NCBI RefSeq assembly: GCF_015550595.1 | Contig: NZ_JADNBB010000010.1 | Span: 62,001-126,000, forward strand | Direction of reading: 5' to 3' | Source of the DNA: Parabacteroides goldsteinii | Lineage (GTDB): Bacteria; Bacteroidota; Bacteroidia; Bacteroidales; Tannerellaceae | Length of the DNA stretch: 64,000 nucleotides | In this document: piece after piece, positions 8,414-17,465 of the stretch | Numbering within the stretch: the stretch's first letter is position 1 | Layout: each line of letters begins with the position of its first letter | Position numbers and translations under genes: made by a program | Notes under the pieces: generated by a model | What the model was told of the DNA's origin: nothing | Seen by the model: only the letters and a program-made list of their open reading frames with translations | Databases searched by the model: none

Positions 8414-10681
8414 TCATTCTTTTTTATTCCGGGAGGCGGCAATTGTCAATTGACCCAATGCTACTCCCCCATCGTTACAAAGTATACGGCCAGGAACATA
8501 CAACGGTATACCGGCTTCGGCAAAAAGACGTTGTAGTTGTTCCGTCAACCTTTTATTTTGAAAACAGCCACCGGAAATAACTACACGGCTGGCTTCATTT
8601 TGCTTTAGAAGAAATTTGACTTCCTCCAGCAAGACTTTAGCGATTGTATTATGAAAGCGAGCAGAAATATCACAAACAGATATTCCCGAGGCCAGATCAT
8701 TCAATACTCCCTCAAACAACGGGAGGAAAGATATAATACCTTCTTTTATTATAACCGGATAACGGTCGTCGGGTTCAATCGATGCTATTTGTTCAAGCCG
8801 CACCGGAGCTTCAGCCTGATGAGACGATACATCACAAAGACCAAGTAAAGAAGCAACAGCATCAAAAAGTCGACCGGCACTAGAAGTATATGGAGTATTT
8901 ATTCCTTTCTCCATCATAACCATCAATATCCGAATCTTCTGCTCTCCTATCCGTTCAACAAACCCATCCGGAAAACGAACGGCATCCCTGAAATAATGCC
9001 ATAAGAAAGCTACCGCCATTCTCCAGGGTTCGACAGAAGCTTTATCACCACCAGGCAACGGAATATATTCGAAATGTGACAAACGATGATACGACTTACG
9101 GTCACAAAGAAAGAACTCGCCTCCCCATATTTTTCCATCATCACCCAATCCGGTTCCATCGAGTACTATGGCTATTACCGGTTCATGCAATCCGTACTCC
9201 AACATGCAGGCAACAGCATGGGCATGATGATGCTGCACTCTTATCAAAGGTAATCCAGTCCGCAATGCTAAACGTTCTGCTTCCTGTGATGATAAATAAT
9301 CAGGGTGCAAATCACACACTAAAGAGGTGGGCATAAAACGGAAAAGATGTTGCAACCGTTCTAACGATTCCTTATAAAAACTAAATGTTTCCCAGTTCTT
9401 CAAATCACCGATATACTGGCTTTGCAAGATCGTATCACCTTTCCCTAATGCGAATGTATTCACTTTCTCCGCACCGAAAGCCAGGATTCCTTCCACCTCC
9501 ATGTCTGCAAAGAATGGCTCCGGGACATAACCGCGCGAACGGCGGATCAGGCAAGGTTGTCCACCGCAAACTTGCAGGACCGAGTCGTCGACCCGATTAT
9601 GGATATCGCGATTGTGATGAAGTAACAACGATACTTTTCCTGATAACTGTTCGTCAGCCTCTTCAGGAGTAATGGCAATCGGGTAATCGCTCAGATTGCC
9701 ACTGGTAATAACCAATGCAGATATGCCAAGTGTCGCAAACCAGTCATAATGCAAAGGCATATACGGCAACATACAACCCAAGGTTTTCATATCCCTATTG
9801 ATCTCCGTAGCAAGGGCTTTCTTCTGTTTTAATAAAACGATAGGACGCCGCCAGGACATCAAACAGGCCTCTTCCACCGGATCGGCCTCGACATACTCTT
9901 TCAGTTGCTCGACAGTACGAAACATCACGGCAAAAGGCTTACCATCACGCTGTTTTATTTCACGCAGGCGAGTTACCGCATATTTATTTGCAGCATCACA
10001 TATCAGATGATAACCTCCGATACCTTTCGCCGCAATTACTTTCCCTTCACGAAGCAGTCGACAAGAAAGATGAAGAAGTTCCCGATAATCGGTTATCCTT
10101 ACATTATTATATATAGCATAATAGAATGGTCCGCAATGATTGCAAGCAACGGGTTGCGCATGAAAACGCCTGTCGTCGACAGTTGTGTATTCTCCCCTGC
10201 AATCAGGACACATGGTAAAAGCAGACATCGTAGTCTGCTTCCGGTCGTACGGAAGATCGCGGATAATAGAGAAACGCGGTCCGCAATGCGTACAATTTAT
10301 AAAAGGATATTGCAAACGATGGGGTTGTTCCTCCCTGTCAAACAGGCATTCCCGACAAACGGCAATATCCGGAGCCACCTGCGTAACCTCATCCGATTCC
10401 GAATGACTGGGGGTAATGGAAAAACCGGCATAGTCGGCAACCGCAACCTCTGTTTCTGTCACCTCGATAGAATGGATCACTGCAACAACAGGATGTTCCT
10501 TTTTTATACGGGAAATAAACCGATCACATTGCTCCGAAGTCAGGACAGCACGTATACAAACACCGTTATTCCGGTTATCGACCTCCCCTTTTATCCCCAT
10601 CTCGTTTGCGATACGATAGATAAAAGGACGAAAGCCAACGCCTTGCACTAATCCACGGATTGTCAATATCGAAATCTTCAC
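8414..10681 (-). CDS. hypF: Carbamoyltransferase HypF
   Basis: 755 residues with the full HypF architecture. An acylphosphatase domain comes first (VQGVGFRPF, residues 13-21). Two zinc-finger blocks follow (CRECLFD...CTHCGPRFS and CPDCRGEY...CNHCGP, about residues 108-185). Then come a YrdC-like domain (IAAKGIGGYHLICDA) and a Kae1/TobZ-like carbamoyltransferase domain with the VQHHHAHAVA metal motif (near residue 480). It uses carbamoyl phosphate and ATP to make the carbamoyl group that becomes the cyanide ligands of the [NiFe] site, handing it to HypE. It heads the leftward hyp operon, divergent from hypC. Confidence 0.97.
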   Translation of the reverse strand: MKISILTIRGLVQGVGFRPFIYRIANEMGIKGEVDNRNNGVCIRAVLTSEQCDRFISRIKKEHPVVAVIHSIEVTETEVAVADYAGFSITPSHSESDEVTQVAPDIAVCRECLFDREEQPHRLQYPFINCTHCGPRFSIIRDLPYDRKQTTMSAFTMCPDCRGEYTTVDDRRFHAQPVACNHCGPFYYAIYNNVRITDYRELLHLSCRLLREGKVIAAKGIGGYHLICDAANKYAVTRLREIKQRDGKPFAVMFRTVEQLKEYVEADPVEEACLMSWRRPIVLLKQKKALATEINRDMKTLGCMLPYMPLHYDWFATLGISALVITSGNLSDYPIAITPEEADEQLSGKVSLLLHHNRDIHNRVDDSVLQVCGGQPCLIRRSRGYVPEPFFADMEVEGILAFGAEKVNTFALGKGDTILQSQYIGDLKNWETFSFYKESLERLQHLFRFMPTSLVCDLHPDYLSSQEAERLALRTGLPLIRVQHHHAHAVACMLEYGLHEPVIAIVLDGTGLGDDGKIWGGEFFLCDRKSYHRLSHFEYIPLPGGDKASVEPWRMAVAFLWHYFRDAVRFPDGFVERIGEQKIRILMVMMEKGINTPYTSSAGRLFDAVASLLGLCDVSSHQAEAPVRLEQIASIEPDDRYPVIIKEGIISFLPLFEGVLNDLASGISVCDISARFHNTIAKVLLEEVKFLLKQNEASRVVISGGCFQNKRLTEQLQRLFAEAGIPLYVPGRILCNDGGVALGQLTIAASRNKKE

Positions 10682-10705
10682 CCTTTATGATTTTAACTGT
10701 CCGAA

Positions 10706-10776
10706 CAAATATAGAAGGTTTACCCATAATATGTATCATTTCACACACCTTTTCTAAAACATATTACCTACTTTTG
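10706..10776. promoter_or_regulatory. Divergent promoter region of the hydrogenase locus
   Basis: The 123-bp gap between hypF and hypC has a perfect -7 box on each strand: TATATTTG on the minus strand (10706-10713, 25 bp before hypF) and TACTTTTG on the plus strand (10769-10776, 28 bp before hypC). Neither has a clean TTTG at the expected -33 distance, so an activator may be needed. No regulator gene lies in the locus. Confidence 0.45.
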
Positions 10777-10804
10777 AAGTTGTTAATAAAAAACAAATAA
10801 GTTT

Positions 10805-11032
10805 ATGTGTCTGGCAATACCTGGCAAAATAGTAAATATAGACCGCTCCGAACCTGAGCTGACAATGGCTAAGGTCGATTTCAGCGGTATCATGAAGGAT
10901 ATATGTATCCAATGGGTGGATGTATCGGAAGGTGACTATATCCTGGCTCATGCCGGTATGGCGATCTCCGTAGTGGACGCCCGGGAAGCAGAAGAAACAC
11001 TGGAAGACCTCAAGAAGCTGGAACGCTTATGA
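10805..11032 (+). CDS. hypC: Hydrogenase assembly chaperone HypC
   Basis: 75 residues beginning MCLAIPGKIV. The essential Cys2 is in place, and ends in the usual helical DAREAEETLEDL tail. HypC binds HypD, where the Fe(CN)2CO unit is built, and escorts it to the large subunit. First gene of the rightward operon; its TGA overlaps the hypD ATG (ATGA), so translation is coupled. Confidence 0.96.
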   Translation: MCLAIPGKIVNIDRSEPELTMAKVDFSGIMKDICIQWVDVSEGDYILAHAGMAISVVDAREAEETLEDLKKLERL

Positions 11033-12108
11033 AATACGTTGACGAATACAGAGACAACGAACAAGTACAATCGCTACTCCGGGCTATCCGGAAAGTGACT
11101 ACCCGATCATGGCATATTATGGAGATATGCGGTGGACAGACACATGCCATTGCCCGTCACCGACTGGAGGAATTATTACCGGAAGAGATCCGACTGCTTC
11201 ATGGCCCCGGATGTCCGGTTTGCGTAACCCCGATTTCCCTGATCGACCAGGCATTGAACCTAGCCAAACAAACCTCTGTCATACTGGCTTCATTCGGAGA
11301 TATGATGCGTGTACCGGGAACAAAAGAAGACCTGCTGCAAGCCAAAGCACATGGAGCCGATGTCCGTATGCTTTATTCCCCGCTCGATGCCGTCGGACTG
11401 GCAGATGCAAATCCGGATAAGGAAATTATCTTCTTTGCCATCGGTTTCGAGACAACAGCTCCTGTCCACATGATGGCCCTGAAAGAAGCACAGCGTAGAA
11501 AACTATCGAACTTTTCGCTCCTCACCTCTCTGTTTACAGTTCCTCCGGCTATGGAAGCGATTCTTTCCGATCCGGAATGTAAAGTAGACGGATTCCTGAC
11601 AGCCGGCCATGTTTGTGCCATTACCGGGAATACAGCCTATCATCGATTAGCAGAAAAATATAAGACACCGATGGTCGTTACCGGCTTCGAACCGGTCGAT
11701 TTATTATACGGAATCTACCGTTGCCTCCTACAACTGGAAAACGGAAGCTTTTTTGTAGAGAATGCCTACAAGCGTGTCGTCCCAGAAGAAGGGAATCCGG
11801 TTGCCCGCGCCTTAATGGATGAAACACTCGAACCATGTGACCAGGAATGGCGTGGTATCGGTATTATTCCCAACAGCGGTTTACAGTTAAAGAAAAAGTA
11901 CGCCAGATATTCCTCCCGGGAGAAATTTCCATTCCATTCGAAAGAAAATGAAATTACACCCGGATGTATAGCCGGAGACATCATGCGCGGCATAAAGCAA
12001 TCGTCCGATTGTCCTTTCTTCGGAAAAGCCTGTTCGCCGGAACATCCGATAGGGGCCCCGATGGTTTCGTCCGAAGGAGTTTGTGCGGCATACTATAAAT
12101 ATATGTAA
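11029..12108 (+). CDS. hypD: Hydrogenase iron-cofactor scaffold HypD
   Basis: 359 residues, the family length. Conserved blocks: EICGGQTHAIARH (near residue 32), HGPGCPVCVTP (near residue 65), AIGFETTAP, and the C-terminal CIAGDIMRG plus the Cys-rich region around DCPFFGKAC...EGVCAAYY that holds the [4Fe-4S] cluster. It holds the iron while CN and CO ligands are attached, in complex with HypC. Overlaps hypC by 4 bp. Confidence 0.97.
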   Translation: MKYVDEYRDNEQVQSLLRAIRKVTTRSWHIMEICGGQTHAIARHRLEELLPEEIRLLHGPGCPVCVTPISLIDQALNLAKQTSVILASFGDMMRVPGTKEDLLQAKAHGADVRMLYSPLDAVGLADANPDKEIIFFAIGFETTAPVHMMALKEAQRRKLSNFSLLTSLFTVPPAMEAILSDPECKVDGFLTAGHVCAITGNTAYHRLAEKYKTPMVVTGFEPVDLLYGIYRCLLQLENGSFFVENAYKRVVPEEGNPVARALMDETLEPCDQEWRGIGIIPNSGLQLKKKYARYSSREKFPFHSKENEITPGCIAGDIMRGIKQSSDCPFFGKACSPEHPIGAPMVSSEGVCAAYYKYM

Positions 12109-12109
12109 G

Positions 12110-13156
12110 ATGAAGAATGAAGGTTTTAGTTGTCCGATTCCATTTAACGACTCCGATTGTGTACTGATGGCACACGGTGGCGGAGGACGGATGACGCATC
12201 AGTTGATCAGCAACATATTCTATCCTGCTTTCCGCAACCCGTTGTTGGAGCAGGATCATGACGGTTGTGTCTTTCCTGTCCGGGAAGGGCGGATGGCCTG
12301 TTCGACCGATTCGTTCGTTGTCGATCCGATCTTCTTTCCCGGTGGCGACATCGGCGACCTGGCGGTGAACGGGACGGTGAACGATCTGGCCTGTTGCGGT
12401 GCCCGTCCACTCTATCTGACTGCCGGATTTATACTGGAAGAAGGATTACCGCTGGCCGACCTGCAACGCATCGTACAATCCATGCGTCGTGCTGCCGATA
12501 AAGCCGGTATACAAATCGTTGCAGGCGATACCAAAGTAGTCGAACGAGGTAAATGCGATAAACTCTTTATCAATACCAGTGGCATCGGAGTCGTGCCCGA
12601 GGGGATCCGTATCGCTTCCGATCGTGTTCAACCGGGTGATGTAGTCATTTGTAGCGGAGCAATCGGAGCACATGGCATCACCATTCTTTCCGCTCGCGAA
12701 AGCCTCGGATTCGAAACAAACCTGAAAAGTGATACAGTTTCGTTAAACAATATGCTTTCTCAGTTGTTAAAAATTATAGAGGAAGTCCATGTCCTGCGTG
12801 ATCCGACACGAGGAGGAGTAAGCGGAACTTTGAACGAGATAGCAAAAACAGCCAACGTGGAAATCATACTGGATGAAGCTGCCCTTCCAATTCCCGATGC
12901 CGTGAAAGGAGCTTCGGAGATGCTGGGACTCGATCCGCTTTACGTAGCCAACGAAGGACTGGTATTAGTTATCCTGCCGGAAGCCCGGGCACAGGAAGCA
13001 CTTGCGATCATGAACAGCTTCCCGGAAGGAAAGGATGCAACGATTATCGGTCGTGTAACCGTAAAAGGAAACGCGATCGTAAAGATGCAAACACTATACG
13101 GTAATTATCGCATTGTCGATATGCTGAGTGGCGAACAATTACCACGTATTTGCTAA
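12110..13156 (+). CDS. hypE: Carbamoyl-dehydratase HypE
   Basis: 348 residues from the ATG one base after the hypD stop (MKNEGFSC); an earlier in-frame ATG at 12083 would overlap hypD by 26 bp. PurM/AIR-synthase fold: MAHGGGGRMTHQLI (ATP site), DSFVVDPIFFPGGDIG, NDLACCGARP and RDPTRGGVSGTLNE. The last residue is cysteine in the conserved PRIC tail, which accepts the carbamoyl group from HypF and is dehydrated to thiocyanate. Cytoplasmic; works with HypC/HypD. Confidence 0.96.
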   Translation: MKNEGFSCPIPFNDSDCVLMAHGGGGRMTHQLISNIFYPAFRNPLLEQDHDGCVFPVREGRMACSTDSFVVDPIFFPGGDIGDLAVNGTVNDLACCGARPLYLTAGFILEEGLPLADLQRIVQSMRRAADKAGIQIVAGDTKVVERGKCDKLFINTSGIGVVPEGIRIASDRVQPGDVVICSGAIGAHGITILSARESLGFETNLKSDTVSLNNMLSQLLKIIEEVHVLRDPTRGGVSGTLNEIAKTANVEIILDEAALPIPDAVKGASEMLGLDPLYVANEGLVLVILPEARAQEALAIMNSFPEGKDATIIGRVTVKGNAIVKMQTLYGNYRIVDMLSGEQLPRIC

Positions 13157-13180
13157 AGCAAACCAATAAATGACTAAGAT

Positions 13181-14278
13181 ATGGAAGAAAAAAGACCGAC
13201 CGTCTACGAGGAGTGCCGACAGAAAGGTATCTCCCGAAGGGATTTCCTGAAATTCTGCACTACCATGGCCGCCCTTATGGGATTGGAAGCATCCGGCGTT
13301 GCACAGGTTGTTAACGCACTGGAGACAAAGCCACGTCTGCCGGTTATCTGGCTCCACCTGCAGGAATGTACCTGCTGTACAGAATCATTCATCCGCGCCG
13401 CTCATCCGATCGTGGCAACTCTCCTACTCGATAAGATCTCACTCGATTATACAGAAACACTGATGGCTGCCGCCGGCGAACAAGCCGAAGCGGCCAAGGA
13501 GGAAACCATGAAGAAATATCATGGCGAATACCTGCTTATGATTGAAGGATCGATCCCGACAAAAGACGAAGGTTATTGTTGTGTAGGCGGTAAAAGTGCC
13601 TTGCAGATCACGCAGGAGGCAGCAGAAGGTGCCAAGGCGATTATTGCCTGGGGAAACTGTGCCTGTGCCGGCTGCGTACAGGCTGCCAACCCGAATCCGA
13701 CAGGAGCCAAAGCGATCCATAAAGTAATAAAAGGGAAACCTATTATTAATGTACAAGGCTGTCCTCCTATCGCCGATGTGATGGCCGGCGTCATTATCTA
13801 TATGCTTACATTCGAACGCATGCCGCAACTCGACGGTCTGGGACGTCCGAAGATGTTCTATTCACGCCGCGTTCACGACACCTGTTATCGCCGTGCCAAC
13901 TTCGATGCCGGTCTGTTCGTTGAAAGTTTCGACGATGAGAATGCCAAGAAAGGTTATTGTCTCTACAAAGTGGGGTGTAAAGGGCCGAGTACCTACAACT
14001 CGTGCGGTATCATCAAATGGAACGAAGGGACAAGTTACCCGATCCAAAGCGGTCACCCCTGCCTGGGATGCAGCGAAGAGAATTTCTGGGATAACAGCCC
14101 GTTCTATAAACGGATGCCCGACGTTCACGGCTTCGGCATCGAAGCGACGGCCGACCAGATCGGCCTTGCCTTAGGGACTGCAACAGCTGCCGGTATCGCC
14201 GTCCATGCCGTTGCCACCAATATCCGGAAGAAGGAATTGATCGATAATGAAGAACCGGAAAGTAAATCTAACATCTAA
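13181..14278 (+). CDS. hyaA: [NiFe]-hydrogenase small subunit (Tat-exported, membrane-bound uptake type)
   Basis: 365 residues. The twin-arginine signal ISRRDFLKF (Arg19-Arg20) directs folded export. Fe-S cluster ligands: a proximal site with ECTCCTES (Cys63, Cys65, Cys66) and GNCACAGCVQAA (Cys160, Cys165), then GCPP. Medial and distal ligands follow in the second half (GCKGPSTYNSC, HPCLGCSEENFWD). A hydrophobic helix near the C-terminus anchors it in the membrane. Cys65 and Cys165 match the two supernumerary cysteines of the 4Fe-3S cluster in oxygen-tolerant enzymes such as E. coli Hyd-1. It passes electrons from H2 to the cytochrome b subunit encoded downstream. Confidence 0.95.
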   Translation: MEEKRPTVYEECRQKGISRRDFLKFCTTMAALMGLEASGVAQVVNALETKPRLPVIWLHLQECTCCTESFIRAAHPIVATLLLDKISLDYTETLMAAAGEQAEAAKEETMKKYHGEYLLMIEGSIPTKDEGYCCVGGKSALQITQEAAEGAKAIIAWGNCACAGCVQAANPNPTGAKAIHKVIKGKPIINVQGCPPIADVMAGVIIYMLTFERMPQLDGLGRPKMFYSRRVHDTCYRRANFDAGLFVESFDDENAKKGYCLYKVGCKGPSTYNSCGIIKWNEGTSYPIQSGHPCLGCSEENFWDNSPFYKRMPDVHGFGIEATADQIGLALGTATAAGIAVHAVATNIRKKELIDNEEPESKSNI

Positions 14279-14290
14279 ATTCGTATTACC

Positions 14291-16012
14291 ATGTCTGAAA
14301 GAATCGTTATAGACCCTATCACCCGTATCGAAGGCCATCTGCGGGTAGAAGCAGCCATCGAAGGCGGCAAGATTAAAGATGCTTACAGTTCCGGTACGAT
14401 GGTACGCGGAATAGAAAATATAGTACGCGACCGTGACCCGCGTGATGCTTGGGTATTCGTGGGACGTGTCTGTGGTGTATGTACCTCTATCCATTCTCTC
14501 TGCTCCGTCCGTGCAGTAGAAAATGCACTGGATATCACCATTCCCCCCAATGCCGAAATGGTACGCAATATAATGGAAGCGGTACTTTACATGCACGACC
14601 ATACAGTACACTTCTACCAATTGCATGCGCTGGACTGGGTGGATATCGTGTCCGGCCTGAAAGCCGACCCGAAGAAAGCCGCCCTCCTTGCCCAGCAACT
14701 CTCGCCGTGGGCCAAGAATACGGAAGGCTATTTCAAAGCGACACAAGACCGCCTGAAAAAGTTCGTTGCCAGCGGACAACTGGGTATCTTCGCCAACGGT
14801 TACTGGGGACATCCTGCCTACAAACTGACACCTGAGCAGAATCTGATAGCCACGGTTCATTATCTCGAAGCCCTGGAATGGCAGAAGGAGATCGTCAAGG
14901 TACATGCAGTCTTTGGCGGAAAGAACCCGCATCCGAACTTCCTTGTCGGCGGTATGCCATGCAGCATCGACCTGAATGAGGCCAACTCGATCAATGCGGA
15001 ACGCCTGGCACTGGTAAAACAGAAATTACAGGAAGGAAAAGACTTTATCGACCAGGTGTATATTCCTGACCTGCTGATGATCGCTGAAGTCTACAAAGAC
15101 GAATGGAGCAAGATAGGCGGCGGCGTTAGCAACTACCTGTCGTACGGAGACTTTCCCCTCCATGGATATGCCGGCATCGAAGACTTCATGAGTCCTCGCG
15201 GTATCGTTCTGGATCGCGACCTCAGCAAAGTACATCCGGTAGATGCCAATTCATCCGAAGAAATAAAAGAATACATCTATCATTCCTGGTATAAATACAC
15301 GGAAGGTGATAAAGCCGGCCTGCACCCTTACGATGGAGAAACCAATCTGGACTATACCGGCCCGAAACCTCCCTACAAACACCTGGATGTAGAAGATAAA
15401 TACAGCTGGATCAAAACCCCGCGCTGGAAAGGACATGCTATGGAAGTAGGTCCGTTAGCCCGTCTGATCGTATCCTATGCCGCAGGCAAAGAACCTCAGA
15501 AATCGGCTGTCGACAATGTGCTGAAAGCACTCAACCTACCGCCCGAAGCCCTCTTCTCCACCCTAGGACGCACGGCTGCCCGTGGTATCGAAACGCAACT
15601 GGTAGCCGGATGGGCACTCGAATTTTTCGACCAACTGATGAGGAATCTGGAAAACGGGGACTCACGCATGGCAAACCCTGTGATGTGGGAAAACGAGAAC
15701 TGGCCGAAGAAAGCACAAGGCGTCGGACTGACCGAAGCCCCTCGCGGAGCCCTCGCCCACTTCATCGTGATCGAAAACAACCGGGTGAAAAACTACCAGA
15801 TGGTAGTTCCTACCACCTGGAACGCCTCGCCAAGGGATGAAAACGGTAACCTCTCCCCCTACGAATCGGCCTTGATCGGCACACCGATACACGATGCCAA
15901 TCAGCCGCTCGAAATTCTACGGACGATCCATTCTTTCGACCCCTGCCTGGCTTGTGCCGTGCACCTGTATGACGAAGAAGGGAAGTATGTACATCAAATG
16001 GATACGTTTTAA
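14291..16012 (+). CDS. hyaB: [NiFe]-hydrogenase large (catalytic) subunit
   Basis: 573 residues. N-terminal L1 motif GRVCGVCTSIHS (Cys61, Cys64) and C-terminal L2 motif DPCLACAVH (Cys552, Cys555) supply the four cysteines of the Ni-Fe site. The 15 residues after His558 are the extension removed by the maturation protease once nickel is in place. It oxidises H2 on the periplasmic face and is co-exported with the small subunit, having no signal of its own. It starts 12 bp after hyaA. Confidence 0.97.
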   Translation: MSERIVIDPITRIEGHLRVEAAIEGGKIKDAYSSGTMVRGIENIVRDRDPRDAWVFVGRVCGVCTSIHSLCSVRAVENALDITIPPNAEMVRNIMEAVLYMHDHTVHFYQLHALDWVDIVSGLKADPKKAALLAQQLSPWAKNTEGYFKATQDRLKKFVASGQLGIFANGYWGHPAYKLTPEQNLIATVHYLEALEWQKEIVKVHAVFGGKNPHPNFLVGGMPCSIDLNEANSINAERLALVKQKLQEGKDFIDQVYIPDLLMIAEVYKDEWSKIGGGVSNYLSYGDFPLHGYAGIEDFMSPRGIVLDRDLSKVHPVDANSSEEIKEYIYHSWYKYTEGDKAGLHPYDGETNLDYTGPKPPYKHLDVEDKYSWIKTPRWKGHAMEVGPLARLIVSYAAGKEPQKSAVDNVLKALNLPPEALFSTLGRTAARGIETQLVAGWALEFFDQLMRNLENGDSRMANPVMWENENWPKKAQGVGLTEAPRGALAHFIVIENNRVKNYQMVVPTTWNASPRDENGNLSPYESALIGTPIHDANQPLEILRTIHSFDPCLACAVHLYDEEGKYVHQMDTF

Positions 16013-16023
16013 ATGGTATTGCT

Positions 16024-16764
16024 ATGAAAAGTCGCAAGAAACGTCTTACTGAAGTATATGTATGGGAACTTCCTGTACGTATCTACCATTGGGTGAATGC
16101 CTTGTGTATCGTCATACTGTGCATCACCGGATTTATTATTGCTGATCCGCCAGCCATACTGAATGCATCGGAAGCCTATTTCAGCTATTGGTTTGGCATA
16201 GTCCGTTTCATCCATTTTATAGCGGCATTCGTATTTTTCTTCAACTTTGTATTCCGCCTCTACTGGGGATTTGTAGGAAACCGCTTTGCCCGGTGGACAA
16301 ACTTCATTCCACTAAAGAAGTCACAGTGGCAGGAAGTGCTGGAAGTAATAAAGGTGGACATTCTGATGATAAAGAACAAACCGGTCGAAAGTATCGGACA
16401 TAATGCATTGGCCAGCCTGATCTATTTCGGTACGTTCTGGGCTTTCCTGTTGCAAAGTATTACAGGTTTCGGACTATATGCCAAAATGAGCCAGTCCTTC
16501 TTCCCGCAATTGTTCGCCTGGACAATTCCGTTGATGGGTGGCGACCTGATGGCCCGGCAGATCCATCACTTCCTGATGTGGTTCTTTATCCTCTTCGCTA
16601 TCGTGCATATCTATCTGGTATTCTACCACGATTATATCGAACAGCGCGGTGAAACCTCCTCCATCATTGGAGGTTGGAAGTTTATCGAAGAAGATATCGC
16701 CGACAAGGAAGAGATTACGGAGACAGCCGAAACCATTACAAAGATTGCGAAGAAACATGAATAG
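16024..16764 (+). CDS. hyaC: Ni/Fe-hydrogenase b-type cytochrome subunit
   Basis: 246 residues with four hydrophobic helices. Haem-ligand histidines lie in IYHWVNALCIVIL, VRFIHFIAAF and IHHFLMWFF...AIVHIYLVFYHDY. Membrane-integral; takes electrons from the small subunit to the menaquinone pool, coupling H2 oxidation to a quinone-dependent reductase such as fumarate reductase (the acceptor is inferred). Residues after about 210 are a cytoplasmic, Glu/Lys-rich tail. Eleven bases after hyaB. Confidence 0.95.
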   Translation: MKSRKKRLTEVYVWELPVRIYHWVNALCIVILCITGFIIADPPAILNASEAYFSYWFGIVRFIHFIAAFVFFFNFVFRLYWGFVGNRFARWTNFIPLKKSQWQEVLEVIKVDILMIKNKPVESIGHNALASLIYFGTFWAFLLQSITGFGLYAKMSQSFFPQLFAWTIPLMGGDLMARQIHHFLMWFFILFAIVHIYLVFYHDYIEQRGETSSIIGGWKFIEEDIADKEEITETAETITKIAKKHE

Positions 16765-16788
16765 CTCAGCACTATAAAGTAACTCCAA

Positions 16789-16880
16789 TAACACTACTGT
16801 GTTGCCAATAGTAGTACAGTAGTGTTACTTATATCAGCACAATAGTGCTACTTACAATGACATAGTAGTGCTATTAACAA
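16789..16880 (+). repeat. Stem-loop and AGTAGTG-type repeats between hyaC and hyaD
   Basis: A perfect 12-bp stem (TAACACTACTGT and its complement, 15-nt loop) at 16789-16827 is followed by two more degenerate copies of a tAGTAGTGcTA-like unit at 16841-16875. No U-run follows, so this is not a terminator. An mRNA-processing or stability element that adjusts hyaD level relative to hyaABC is a plausible role, but inferred. Confidence 0.5.
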
Positions 16881-16887
16881 CGACAGA

Positions 16888-17334
16888 ATGGAAAAGAAAA
16901 CTCTTATATTAGGTGTCGGCAACTTGTTGCTGAAAGACGAAGGAGTCGGTATCCACGTGATACAGGCCCTGGAAAAAGAAACGCTTCCCGCCCACGTCAC
17001 CCTAATGGATGGCGGAACGGGAGGCCTTCATCTGATCAGTTGGTTGACGGGCTACGATCATATCATCATGGTAGATGCCACCCTCGACAGTAACCCGCCG
17101 GGAACCGTCCGCCTGATCCGTCCCCAATACGCCAGTGACTACCCTCCCTTGATGAGTGCTCACGAAATCGGCCTGCGTGACATGATCGAAACCATGATCC
17201 TGACCGATGACCTTCCCGAAGTACACTTGATCGTGGTCTCCGCAGCCAACCTGAATGAGGTAAATATGGAACTGACTCCGAAAGTAGAGGCTTCCATTCC
17301 GGAGGTGATAAGAGTTATACGGGAGTTGATTTAA
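16888..17334 (+). CDS. hyaD: Hydrogenase maturation endopeptidase (HyaD/HybD family)
   Basis: 148 residues. The start LILGVGNLLLKDEGVGIHV holds the first acidic nickel ligand (Glu18). VDATLDSNPPGTV and SAHEIGLRDMI supply the other acidic and His ligands of the family. It clips the C-terminal peptide from the large subunit after the nickel is loaded. Last gene of the rightward operon; no clear terminator is visible in the 131-bp gap before the convergent glpK. Confidence 0.95.
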   Translation: MEKKTLILGVGNLLLKDEGVGIHVIQALEKETLPAHVTLMDGGTGGLHLISWLTGYDHIIMVDATLDSNPPGTVRLIRPQYASDYPPLMSAHEIGLRDMIETMILTDDLPEVHLIVVSAANLNEVNMELTPKVEASIPEVIRVIRELI

Positions 17335-17465
17335 TTTATTGATGTCAGGGATCAAAGATATTCATTAATTCATTCTTTAAATTGATAATGAGCAAATATA
17401 AGGATTTATACAGAAACTATATTATTCAAGCGCAAAATTAACGCAAGAACCAATTAAATATAATA

